From assembly GCA_020024645.1 (NCBI GenBank), contig JAHHTN010000078.1, forward strand, positions 1-8,898: a DNA stretch of 8,898 nucleotides, read 5' to 3'. Made by a program: the position numbers and the translations under genes. Origin of the DNA: Faecalimonas sp. GTDB lineage: Bacteria; Bacillota; Clostridia; Lachnospirales; Lachnospiraceae. Below are positions 1-5,900 of this stretch, piece by piece. The notes beneath the pieces were generated by a model that saw nothing but the letters and a program-made list of their open reading frames with translations, was not told the DNA's origin and made no database searches. The stretch's first letter is position 1. The number at the start of each line of letters is the position of its first letter.

Positions 1-1
1 G

Positions 2-505
2 TTGCTTACAGATTCAGCAGCAATTAGAGATGTATTGTTATTCCCAACAATGAAGTCACAGGGTGCTTCTAAGAATGAAGCACATAATGCAACACAGGAA
101 AAAACAGAAGAAAAACCAGCAGAAAAAATTGATTTTTCTAATGTAAAGATTGAACCGCTTTTTGAAGAAACAGTTGACTTTGATACTTTTAGCAAGTCAG
201 ATTTTCGTGCAGTAAAAATTGAAGCATGTGAGGCAGTTCCAAAAAGTAAAAAGTTATTGAAATTCACTTTGAATGACGGAACAGACCGTAAACGCACGAT
301 TTTAAGCGGTATTCACGAATATTATGAACCAGAAACACTGGTCGGAAAAACAGTGATTGCTATTGTTAATTTACCACCAAGAAAGATGATGGGAATTGAT
401 TCTGAAGGTATGCTGATTTCAGCAGTACATGAGGAAGATGGTAGAGAGGGATTAAATCTACTGATGGTAGATGATAGAATTCCGGCAGGTGCAAAGCTGT
501 ATTAA
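2..505 (+). CDS. lysS: Lysyl-tRNA synthetase (class II), C-terminal part with appended tRNA-binding domain; 5' end outside window
   Basis: The frame is open from the first bases, so this is the 3' part of a longer gene; the TTG at base 2 is an internal leucine codon. The first ~18 residues (LLTDSAAIRDVLLFPTMK) match the C-terminal end of class II lysyl-tRNA synthetases, where TDS/TNS, IRDV and LFPxM belong to the motif 3 region. LysRS charges tRNA-Lys with lysine in the cytoplasm. A Glu/Lys-rich linker (about residues 20-45) follows, then an OB-fold tRNA-binding domain (about 58-167) of the EMAP-II/Trbp111/MetRS-C type, recognised by DFRAVKIEA, KSKKLLKF, SGIHEYYEPE, NLPPRKMMG and SEGMLISA. 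Most bacterial LysRS end after the FPxM segment, so the extra domain is notable; I believe some Clostridia have it. MetRS, which can carry the same domain, was considered and rejected because of the class II C-terminal signature. This is the likely chromosomal flank of the element. Confidence 0.88.
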   Translation: MLTDSAAIRDVLLFPTMKSQGASKNEAHNATQEKTEEKPAEKIDFSNVKIEPLFEETVDFDTFSKSDFRAVKIEACEAVPKSKKLLKFTLNDGTDRKRTILSGIHEYYEPETLVGKTVIAIVNLPPRKMMGIDSEGMLISAVHEEDGREGLNLLMVDDRIPAGAKLY

Positions 506-546
506 AAATCTAATATAAGATTTAAAAATATGGGCTTTTTGGTATG

Positions 547-568
547 GAGTACGACAAGAGTACGACAA
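547..568. repeat. Perfect 11-bp tandem direct repeat, candidate attachment/recombinase-binding site
   Basis: GAGTACGACAA occurs twice head-to-tail without a gap (547-557 and 558-568), 42 nt after the lysS stop codon. It sits where the chromosomal gene ends and mobile-element genes begin, which suits an attachment core or arm-type integrase site. The repeat itself is directly visible; the att role is inference, because the other element end and the integrase are not in the window. Confidence 0.45.
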
Positions 569-583
569 ATTGAACCTCCTTAA

Positions 584-614
584 TGGGCTAAAATAAATGA
601 TTTTAAATAGTCCA
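584..614. repeat. Imperfect inverted repeat in the lysS-operon gap
   Basis: TGGGCTA (584-590) pairs with TAGTCCA (608-614), six Watson-Crick pairs plus one G-U, around an A/T-rich interior with a further short AAAT/ATTT match. No T-run follows, so it is a poor terminator. It lies 15 nt after the tandem repeat and may be a protein-binding site of the element end or simply a weak hairpin. The function is unknown. Confidence 0.3.
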
Positions 615-645
615 ATAAAAACCAAAGCAATATTTTTGTACTATG

Positions 646-687
646 AGGACACTTTTCTAAGAGAAATTTTAGAGAAGTGTCCTTTTT
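646..687 (+). terminator. Strong intrinsic terminator or attenuator before the maintenance operon
   Basis: GGACACTTTTCTAA (647-660) pairs with TTAGAGAAGTGTCC (669-682): 14 bp with a single G-U, an 8-nt loop (661-668), and a TTTTT tract at 683-687. This is a textbook rho-independent terminator on the + strand. It lies about 140 nt after lysS and only 36 nt before the DUF6075 start codon. It either ends readthrough from lysS and the element end, or acts as an attenuator in the operon leader, since little room remains for a promoter between it and the ribosome binding site at 711-716. Confidence 0.8.
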
Positions 688-722
688 GTTATGGTTAAGA
701 ATTTCAAAATGGAGGGAAAAAA

Positions 723-1157
723 ATGAATAACACAGCGTTAAGAGCAGAGAAAGAAATGACAAACACAATTATCTTCAGAAACGAGAAACACAAAGACTTT
801 TATCAAACTTATATGAAAAAATGTCGCCGTCAAGATGTGTATCACAAAGCATTGATTTATTGTCTTGGGATTAGTGAAGATACAAGAGTCAATATAGATC
901 GTATTTACGATTTGAGAACAGGATATGTAAAAACAGAATGTCTTCAAGAAGGGTGGCAGACCAGTGGCAGCGTAAGGATTGTCCGTATGGCTTTTAATTT
1001 ATACTGTAACGGGACGCCAAGCGTATATGACTATGAAAGTGAAGAAGCAAAATTGCAGGAGTATGCAGGATATACACCGGAAGACTTATTTTGCTGTGGG
1101 TATGCGAGATACTTTTGGGAGGCAATCAAAATTCGTTATCCGGAATATTGCTTTTAA
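723..1157 (+). CDS. DUF6075-like protein of mobile elements, function unknown
   Basis: A 144-aa soluble protein. The ATG at 723 is preceded by GGAGGG at 711-716 with 6-nt spacing. The sequence resembles, from memory, the DUF6075 family common in Firmicutes integrative elements. Visible conserved-looking stretches are FRNEKHKDFYQTYM near the N-terminus, DVYHKALIYCLGISEDTR (about 37-54), the central EGWQTSGSVRIVRMAFNLY and the C-terminal DLFCCGYARYFWEAIKIRYPEYC. Aromatic residues and cysteines are frequent, but I see no signal peptide, membrane segment or known catalytic motif. It is the first gene of the maintenance operon, 12 nt upstream of the DUF3970-like gene. Its place next to parAB-rep suggests a role in element maintenance or its control, but no biochemical function can be assigned. 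Confidence 0.8.
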   Translation: MNNTALRAEKEMTNTIIFRNEKHKDFYQTYMKKCRRQDVYHKALIYCLGISEDTRVNIDRIYDLRTGYVKTECLQEGWQTSGSVRIVRMAFNLYCNGTPSVYDYESEEAKLQEYAGYTPEDLFCCGYARYFWEAIKIRYPEYCF

Positions 1158-1169
1158 AGGAGAAGAAGC

Positions 1170-1343
1170 ATGTTAAAAGTCAGAGTTCAGGGAACAAAAT
1201 CAGATATTCGATGGTTTCGGGAAAAGTTGGAGCAGCACCCTCAGATAGAGGTGCTGCAGGTATCTAACCTATTTTCCAATAAAGGAACTACAAAATATTT
1301 TCGTATGTACGCAGAGATAGAAGAAAAGAAAGGCGGAAGATAA
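1170..1343 (+). CDS. Small DUF3970-like protein (57 aa)
   Basis: A short gene with ATG at 1170 and stop TAA at 1341-1343. AAGGAG (1157-1162) lies 7 nt before the start and overlaps the stop of the previous gene, so translation is probably coupled. The product starts MLKVRVQGTKSDI and contains VSNLFSNKGTTKYFRMYAEIE, resembling the DUF3970 family of small proteins seen in Firmicutes mobile elements: a beta-strand, then a helix (WFREKLEQHP), then two strands. There is no signal peptide or membrane segment. parA starts 2 nt after its stop. Its position in the partition/replication operon suggests an accessory role, but the function is unknown. Confidence 0.75.
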   Translation: MLKVRVQGTKSDIRWFREKLEQHPQIEVLQVSNLFSNKGTTKYFRMYAEIEEKKGGR

Positions 1344-1345
1344 GT

Positions 1346-2131
1346 ATGTGTAAAGTAATCGCAATCGCAAATCAAAAAGGCGGAGTTGGAAAGACAGCAA
1401 CTTGTGTCAATTTAGGGATTGGCTTAGCAAGAGAAGGAAAAAGAGTTCTTTTAATAGAAGCCGACGCACAGGGAAGTATGGCTGCAAGTTTAGGGATACA
1501 GGAGCCAGACGAGTTGGAAGTTACCTTAGTAACAATCATGGAAAAAGTAATCAATGATGAAGATGTTGAACCAAACGAGGGGATTATTTGGCATGATGAA
1601 GGTATTGCCTTTATTCCGGCGAATATTGAACTGGCAGGATTAGAAACTGCGTTGGTAAATGTGATGAGCAGAGAAATGATATTAAAACAATATCTTGATA
1701 CGGTAAAGGCAGAGTATGACTATATTCTGATTGATTGTATGCCGTCACTGGGAATGATCACAATCAATGCGTTGGTAGCGTCAGATTATGTGCTGATCCC
1801 AGTAGAAGTAGCGTATCTTCCGGTAAAAGGACTTCAGCAGTTGATTAAAACGATTGGGAGAGTACACAGAAAATTAAATCCTCAGCTTTCTATCATGGGA
1901 ATTTTATTTACAAAGGTTGACCGAAGAACAAATTTTGCAAGAGATATAGCTGAACAAATCCGGCAGGTATACGGAACAAGAGTACATATTTTTAAGAATT
2001 GTATTCCTCTGTCTGTTCGAGCTGCAGAAACAACAGCAGAAGGAAAGAGTATTTATCTGCATGATCCGAAAGGAATAGTAGCAAAAGGATATGTTTGTCT
2101 GACAGAGGAGGTGCTTGCACATGAGGAATAA
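1346..2131 (+). CDS. parA: ParA-family partition ATPase (Soj-like)
   Basis: A 261-aa cytoplasmic ATPase that, by family, segregates DNA together with a ParB partner bound to a centromere site. The deviant Walker A motif KGGVGKT is at residues 11-17, with both the signature lysine (K11) and the P-loop lysine (K16). Walker A' reads LIEADAQGS (36-44); the usual first Asp is Glu here, while D40 is kept. Walker B is YILIDCMPS (126-134) with D130. The length is typical of short Soj/ParA proteins without an N-terminal DNA-binding domain, so operon autoregulation by ParA itself is less likely. ATG 1346 has an AGGCGG-like site about 9 nt upstream. The 3' end overlaps parB by 11 nt, which supports coupled translation. 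In this context ParA probably stabilises the element while it exists as a circular replicating form. Confidence 0.95.
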   Translation: MCKVIAIANQKGGVGKTATCVNLGIGLAREGKRVLLIEADAQGSMAASLGIQEPDELEVTLVTIMEKVINDEDVEPNEGIIWHDEGIAFIPANIELAGLETALVNVMSREMILKQYLDTVKAEYDYILIDCMPSLGMITINALVASDYVLIPVEVAYLPVKGLQQLIKTIGRVHRKLNPQLSIMGILFTKVDRRTNFARDIAEQIRQVYGTRVHIFKNCIPLSVRAAETTAEGKSIYLHDPKGIVAKGYVCLTEEVLAHEE

Positions 2132-3026
2132 GAGCGCAGAAAAAGTAAAACTTTCTTCTTTTGATGATTTGTTTGGCAAGGAAGAACCAGCAAGTGGTGA
2201 AGTAGTTACTTCTGTTCCGATTGATTTGTTGCACCCATTTAAAAATCACCCATTTCATGTGCTGGACGATGAAAAAATGGAAGAAACCGTAGAGAGCGTC
2301 AAGCAATATGGGATTTTGATGCCGGGGATCGTCCGTCCTTATCCAGATGGCGGATATGAGGTAGTAGCAGGACATCGCAGGTGGAGAGCCTGTGAACTTG
2401 TAGGGTTAGAAGAAATGCCTGTCATTATCAGGGATATAGATGATGATACTGCAACGGTTATTATGGTGGATACCAATATCCAAAGAGAGGGTATTCTGCC
2501 GAGTGAAAAAGCATTCGCTTATAAAATGAAGTATGAAGCACTGAAACATCAGGGGCGTAAAGGGGAAAAATGTACTGCTGAAATGGTAGGAGAAACTGCA
2601 GGTGACAGCGGAAGAACCGTTCAGAGGTATATTCGTCTGGCAAATTTGATCAGCGGATTGTTAGACCTTGTTGATGTGAAGAAAGTTCCTATGATTGTGG
2701 GAGAAAAACTGTCTTATCTTACAAGGGGAGAACAGGAGCTTGTTTTGGAGGCAGTGAGAAATTGTGAAATCATGCCAACAGCGGCACAGGCAGAAGCAAT
2801 CAAGATGTTTAGTGAAGAGAAAAAACTGGATGGAAATGCCATATATGGACTGTTATTAAAAAAGAAAAATAGCGGGAATGGAGTGACGATTTCAGCGAAG
2901 AAAATCAGCAGTTATTTTCCACCTGCATATACAAAACAAGAGATAGAGAATGTAATTTATACCTTGCTGGAAGAATGGAAAAATGGCAGAGAGGAGGAAT
3001 TGGAGCATGGAGAAGATACAATTTGA
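2121..3026 (+). CDS. parB: ParB-family partition/nucleoid-binding protein
   Basis: A 301-aa ParB/Spo0J-type protein that binds centromere sites and stimulates ParA. ATG 2121 is chosen because GAGGAGG (2105-2111) lies 9 nt before it; an in-frame TTG at 2115 would be only 3 nt from that site. The N-terminus has an acidic/aromatic FDDLF segment (14-18). The ParB N-terminal nuclease-like/CTPase domain shows VAGHRRWRAC (82-91), the equivalent of the GERR box, and TNIQRE (118-123) from the second conserved box. A helix-turn-helix region follows (about 130-180, including GDSGRTVQRYIRLANL), then a C-terminal part rich in Glu and Lys. No palindromic parS of the classical Bacillus type was seen in the window. 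The gene overlaps parA by 11 nt and repA by 20 nt. Confidence 0.93.
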   Translation: MRNKSAEKVKLSSFDDLFGKEEPASGEVVTSVPIDLLHPFKNHPFHVLDDEKMEETVESVKQYGILMPGIVRPYPDGGYEVVAGHRRWRACELVGLEEMPVIIRDIDDDTATVIMVDTNIQREGILPSEKAFAYKMKYEALKHQGRKGEKCTAEMVGETAGDSGRTVQRYIRLANLISGLLDLVDVKKVPMIVGEKLSYLTRGEQELVLEAVRNCEIMPTAAQAEAIKMFSEEKKLDGNAIYGLLLKKKNSGNGVTISAKKISSYFPPAYTKQEIENVIYTLLEEWKNGREEELEHGEDTI

Positions 3027-4248
3027 TTATTATAGGGGAATGGAGGCAGAGCAGTACAGTTTTTACCGTGTTCCTAAAATTCTGTTCACTGCAGAATGCT
3101 TTAAAGAACTTTCCTGTGAAGCAAAAGTACTCTACGGTCTATTATTAGACCGTATGAGCCTCAGTATGAAAAATCATTGGATGGACGAAGAAGAACGGGT
3201 ATACATTATTTTTACCGTAGAGGAAATCGCAGAGTTATTAAACTGCGGAACGCAAAAAGCAGTAAAACTACTGAAAGAACTGGACAGTGAAAAAGGGATT
3301 GGATTGATTGAAAAAAAGCGTTTGGGACTTGGCAGACCAAATGTAATTTATGTAAAGAATTTCTTGGTTCAGAAAAATGATGAAGAAAATAGTGATACAT
3401 CAGATTTGCAGAATTGTGAAAATCACAATTCAGGAGTTGTGAAAACCACAATTCAAGAGTTTCAAAAATCACAATTCAAGAATGATGAAAATCACAATTC
3501 AGAAGATGCGGAACTCATAGACATAGAAACAGAACGGTTGGAAAGGGAGCCGTATTTGAGTGGTGGGAAGGAAATTTTAGAAAATATGGAGATAAAAATG
3601 CAGGAAAATAAGGGGATTGGGGAAGAAAACTTCCACAATTGTGAAAATCACAATTCAAGAGTTGTGAAAACCACAATTCAGGAATATCCAAAATCACAAT
3701 TCAAGAATGATGAAAATCACAATTCAGGAGTTGTGAAAACCACAATTCAAGAATGTCCAAAATCACAATCTAATAATACTGATATTAACAAGACAGAGAA
3801 TAATGAAACAGAGAGTAGTAATATCCTATCAAATCTTATCTATCCGGAAAAAGAAAAAACGATAGATGCGATGGAGCAGAGGAATACATATCGAGAAATA
3901 ATTCGGGAAAACATTTCGTATGAGTGTTTCCAGAACGATACTCCACATGCAAGAGAAGAAGTTGATGAGTTAGTGGAACTGATGGTAGAAGTTATGGTTA
4001 TGCCGGATCAAGGGAAAATTCGGATTGCCGGAGAAGATAAATTAGTATCACTGGTAAAAAGCCAGTTTATGAAGCTGACACATGCCCATATGGAGTATGT
4101 TTGTCTTTGCCTGAACAAAAATACAACGAAAGTCGGGAATATTAAGTCCTATCTTTTAACTGCACTTTATAATTCAGTTCTGACAATCAATCATTACTAT
4201 CAGGCAGAAGTAAACCATGATTTATACGGAGGAGGATGGGGAAAATGA
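3007..4248 (+). CDS. repA: RepA_N-family replication initiator with DUF6017-like C-terminus; carries internal iterons
   Basis: A 413-aa replication initiator. ATG 3007 is chosen because GAGGAGG (2991-2997) lies 9 nt before it; an in-frame upstream ATG at 2983 has no such site. Residues 1-120 form the RepA_N winged-helix domain: FYRVPKILFT (19-28), ELSCEAKVLYGLLLDRM, the HTH FTVEEIAELLNCGTQKAVKLLKEL, and GRPNVIYV. The middle (about 130-260) is a low-complexity Asn/Lys/Gln linker encoded by two repeat arrays. The C-terminal ~130 residues resemble DUF6017, seen on initiators of Firmicutes integrative elements. RepA_N plasmid initiators are known to act on origins inside their own gene, which fits the arrays. 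The gene overlaps parB by 20 nt, and its stop forms ATGA with the next start codon (4245-4248). The expected role is replication of the excised circular element. Confidence 0.93.
   Translation: MEKIQFDYYRGMEAEQYSFYRVPKILFTAECFKELSCEAKVLYGLLLDRMSLSMKNHWMDEEERVYIIFTVEEIAELLNCGTQKAVKLLKELDSEKGIGLIEKKRLGLGRPNVIYVKNFLVQKNDEENSDTSDLQNCENHNSGVVKTTIQEFQKSQFKNDENHNSEDAELIDIETERLEREPYLSGGKEILENMEIKMQENKGIGEENFHNCENHNSRVVKTTIQEYPKSQFKNDENHNSGVVKTTIQECPKSQSNNTDINKTENNETESSNILSNLIYPEKEKTIDAMEQRNTYREIIRENISYECFQNDTPHAREEVDELVELMVEVMVMPDQGKIRIAGEDKLVSLVKSQFMKLTHAHMEYVCLCLNKNTTKVGNIKSYLLTALYNSVLTINHYYQAEVNHDLYGGGWGK
3411..3500. repeat. Iteron array A inside repA (4 units, 23-bp period), probable origin part
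   Basis: Four 21-bp units start at 3411, 3434, 3457 and 3480, each separated by 2 nt, so the period is exactly 23 bp. Every unit ends in CACAATTC preceded by AAAAT or AAAAC. Units 1 and 2 are palindromic (GAATTGTG or GAGTTGTG facing CACAATTC); units 3 and 4 keep only the right half. The period equals about two helical turns, as expected for stacked initiator binding. In RepA_N replicons the origin is known to lie within the rep gene, so these are most likely RepA binding sites. Confidence 0.85.
3636..3771. repeat. Iteron array B inside repA (6 units, 23-bp period), probable origin part
   Basis: Six 21-bp units start at 3636, 3659, 3682, 3705, 3728 and 3751, again at exactly 23 bp. Units at 3659 and 3728 are identical to unit 2 of array A (3434), and the unit at 3705 is identical to unit 4 (3480). 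The last unit has decayed at its right end (CACAATCT). The first unit is preceded by CA, giving a perfect CACAATTGTG palindrome at 3634-3643. Array B lies 135 nt after array A and looks like a duplication of the four-unit block plus two more units. Confidence 0.85.
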
Positions 4249-4568
4249 GGCAGGAAATTTTTTGCCGTATGATTTTTGTAACAGAGGTATTCCTGTGGAC
4301 AGTGATTTTTTATCCATTTTGCGTAGAAGCAGGGACTTGTGATTATTTAAAGTTATGGATATTGGTAGGGATTCCTTTTGGAATCCGTAAGATGCAGATA
4401 TGGATTGTTCCAAGAAACAGAGATGTAGGAAGTACCATTGCCATGTTGGCGTTTCAAATGCTGATTGGAGGTATGATAGGTGGAGTTGTATTAGTGTGGA
4501 AACTTTTTTTATTGCTTGTTTTTATGGTATTACAACTTTATAGAGGAATTAAAAAATTGATAGAATAG
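4245..4568 (+). CDS. Small hydrophobic membrane protein (DUF6050-like?), function unknown
   Basis: A 107-aa very hydrophobic protein. ATG 4245 is preferred over an in-frame ATG at 4236 because GGAGGAGG (4228-4235) ends 9 nt before 4245 and directly abuts 4236. The start overlaps the repA stop as ATGA, so translation should be coupled. Predicted membrane segments are at about residues 8-28, 34-50 and a long hydrophobic region 63-100 that is probably two helices. A basic patch (GIRKM...VPRNRD, about 46-59) separates the halves. From memory it resembles small DUF6050-type membrane proteins found beside RepA_N genes in Firmicutes elements, but that match is not certain. It is the last gene of the operon, followed by a terminator 28 nt downstream. 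No function can be assigned. Confidence 0.75.
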   Translation: MRQEIFCRMIFVTEVFLWTVIFYPFCVEAGTCDYLKLWILVGIPFGIRKMQIWIVPRNRDVGSTIAMLAFQMLIGGMIGGVVLVWKLFLLLVFMVLQLYRGIKKLIE

Positions 4569-4595
4569 TAGAATATGATAAGAGTTGAGAATGTT

Positions 4596-4621
4596 GGCAG
4601 CCTGAAAATGGCTGCCTTTTT
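4596..4621 (+). terminator. Intrinsic terminator of the parAB-repA operon
   Basis: GGCAGCC (4596-4602) pairs perfectly with GGCTGCC (4610-4616) around a 7-nt loop, followed by TTTTT (4617-4621) and more T-rich sequence. It lies 28 nt after the stop of the membrane-protein gene and 65 nt before the next start codon, so it closes the maintenance operon and separates it from the regulatory block. Confidence 0.9.
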
Positions 4622-4686
4622 GTATTTTGAAACTTTACGACATCATGGCACAAGGTGAGATTTGGGGAAAGAAAGGAGGGACTATT

Positions 4687-5088
4687 TTGGGTAACCGGGC
4701 AGTATCACAGGAGTTGATTATGTTGGGAAATCGTATTCGGGAGTATCGGAAGGAAAGGGGATTTTCACAGGAAATTCTTGCTGAGAAATCCGGTGTCAGC
4801 ACCAATACGATAAGCCGCATTGAAGGGGGACAGATGGCAATGTCAGTGGGGATTTTGCAAAGAATTGTAAAAGCTCTTGGGGTAGATGCAAATAAGTTGC
4901 TTGGGATAAGTATAGAGGTAAATGAAACAAAGATATGGGTATCTGCATTTTCCAGCAGAGTACAGGAATTGAAGGAAAATGAGCAGGAGATTTTAAAGCA
5001 TACCATGAATGCTTTAATCGAAAGTATGGAGAAAAACCGTTTTAAAATTTCTACGGACAAGAGTAGTCAGATTCTACACAACCGTTGA
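4687..5088 (+). CDS. XRE-family helix-turn-helix regulator (TTG start)
   Basis: A 133-aa DNA-binding protein. TTG 4687 is preferred because AAAGGAGGG (4672-4680) lies 6 nt upstream; in-frame starts further up (TTG 4627, ATG 4645) lack a site and 4627 would begin at the terminator's T-tract. The XRE HTH covers about residues 14-70: LGNRIREYRKERGFSQ, EILAEKSGVSTNTISRIEGG (helix-turn-helix, about 29-48) and the third-helix region ILQRIVKALGVDANKLLG. The C-terminal half (about 75-133) is charged and probably helical (SRVQELKENEQEILKHTMNALIE), possibly for dimerisation. Such regulators commonly control mobile-element genes as repressors. It precedes the sigma-like genes, so its targets may include them. 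No clear promoter is visible in the 65 nt after the upstream terminator. Confidence 0.88.
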   Translation: MGNRAVSQELIMLGNRIREYRKERGFSQEILAEKSGVSTNTISRIEGGQMAMSVGILQRIVKALGVDANKLLGISIEVNETKIWVSAFSSRVQELKENEQEILKHTMNALIESMEKNRFKISTDKSSQILHNR

Positions 5089-5266
5089 GGAAAATAGTAA
5101 GTGAAACTGTTACACTAAGCGTAAGAAATCCAGTAAGTGAGAAACAGAGGGTTATGGAAAGTTCCAGTCTCGTTAAAAAAAACGGGTATGTCTGGGGCTG
5201 TTTTCTATTGCCTTAACACACATTCAATCTGGTATTTCTGGCTACCCGTTGAAAGGTGGTCAGGAT
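5089..5266 (+). promoter_or_regulatory. Structured 178-nt leader before the sigma-like gene
   Basis: This stretch holds no convincing gene. AACGGGTA (5181-5188) is perfectly complementary to TACCCGTT (5243-5250), which would place the ribosome binding site (AAAGGTGG, 5252-5259) right beside a long-range stem. The AACG part can instead close a local hairpin with CGTT at 5171-5174 across an A-run, so two folds compete. AGTAAGTGA occurs twice (5096-5104, 5132-5140), 36 bp apart. Together these suggest a control region for the sigma-like gene, but the regulatory role is inference. I found no good -35/-10 pair. Confidence 0.35.
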
Positions 5267-5884
5267 ATGCTTACATTAGCAGAATTAAAACATTTCATGC
5301 CGGTTCCAGTTCTGGAAGAAAATTACCCAACTGCAAAGTATTTAAAAACACATGGCACAATATTTGTGTCAAAAAGTATAGCTACGAATGTAAAAATTTC
5401 CGTTTATCAAAATGGATATGCCCTTTATGAAATGGCTGGTCTTGCAACGGTATTTCACATTTGGGATTGTCAGAATTATCGCTATGAGATGGAACAAAAT
5501 GAAATTTCAGAGCAATGGTTTGAAAAAGAGGCTTGGTATCTTCGCTTAATTTTAGAGGGGGAAGATCGTATCAATCGAAATCTGGAAACAAGGCAACAGA
5601 GAAAAAACATTTCTTATAGTGCGGTTTCAGAAGAATGGGGAGTTTTGGGTTCTTTAGAAGAAACAGTTTTGGAAACAGCGATAAGGAAAGAAACAATACG
5701 GGAGTTACTTGGATTACTGACAGGGCGACAGAAAGAAGTAGTTTTCGAGTATTTTTGGGAACAGAAATCTCAAAGTGAAATTGCAGAAAAACTCGGTGTT
5801 TCTCATGTCGCCGTGTCGAAAATTCTGACAAGAGCAGTCACTCGGCTTCGTAAAAAATGTATGAAATGGAAAGATGCTATATAA
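5267..5884 (+). CDS. Sigma-70-like RNA polymerase sigma factor of mobile elements
   Basis: A 205-aa protein. ATG 5267 has AAAGGTGG (5252-5259) 7 nt upstream; an in-frame TTG at 5249 lies before that site and is less likely. The C-terminal part is a sigma region 4-type domain: LLTGRQKEVVFEYF (150-163) followed by the HTH KSQSEIAEKLGVSHVAVSKIL (about 167-187) and a basic tail RLRKK. A central motif EAWYLRLILEGEDRINRN (88-105) is, from memory, shared by sigma-like proteins of Firmicutes integrative elements. The N-terminal ~75 residues (KYLKTHGTIF, ISVYQNGYALYEMAG) do not look like a classical region 2, so whether it is a genuine sigma factor or a sigma-derived regulator is open. The next gene starts 16 nt downstream, indicating an operon. 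It probably directs or modulates transcription of element genes. Confidence 0.85.
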   Translation: MLTLAELKHFMPVPVLEENYPTAKYLKTHGTIFVSKSIATNVKISVYQNGYALYEMAGLATVFHIWDCQNYRYEMEQNEISEQWFEKEAWYLRLILEGEDRINRNLETRQQRKNISYSAVSEEWGVLGSLEETVLETAIRKETIRELLGLLTGRQKEVVFEYFWEQKSQSEIAEKLGVSHVAVSKILTRAVTRLRKKCMKWKDAI

Positions 5885-5900
5885 GAGGAGGAAAAACTGA

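Noticed and set aside
2..505. Methionyl-tRNA synthetase C-terminus
   Set aside because: The tRNA-binding domain fits MetRS, but the preceding IRDVLLFPTM segment is the class II LysRS C-terminus; MetRS is a class I enzyme.
506..523. AAATCT/AGATTT hairpin as the lysS terminator
   Set aside because: The six-pair stem is almost all A-T and no T-run follows directly, so termination there is unlikely.
979..1176. Open frame overlapping the DUF6075-like gene in another frame
   Set aside because: It lies inside a gene with good family resemblance and ribosome binding site, and has no start signal of its own.
3212..3697. Two minus-strand open frames across the repA repeats (3212-3472 and 3515-3697)
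   Set aside because: They are antisense readings of repA. Their similarity to each other (LLNCDFHN) only reflects the iteron repeats.
3411..3771. The regular repeats as a CRISPR array
   Set aside because: Spacers are only 2 nt and not unique, the repeats lie inside a well-supported initiator gene, and no cas gene is present. Iterons explain them better.
2121..4248. Search for a classical Spo0J-type parS palindrome
   Set aside because: No good match to the TGTTTCACGTGAAACA-type site was seen; the centromere of this ParB may lie outside the window or have another sequence.
4635..5060. 141-codon minus-strand open frame opposite the XRE gene
   Set aside because: It is fully antisense to a gene with a clear HTH motif and Shine-Dalgarno site, and its product shows no domain.
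5137..5430. A 97-codon open frame starting GTG at 5137
   Set aside because: No ribosome binding site is clear, it overlaps the sigma-like gene in another frame for more than half its length, and the product has no recognisable feature. A short leader peptide within 5137-5266 cannot be excluded.
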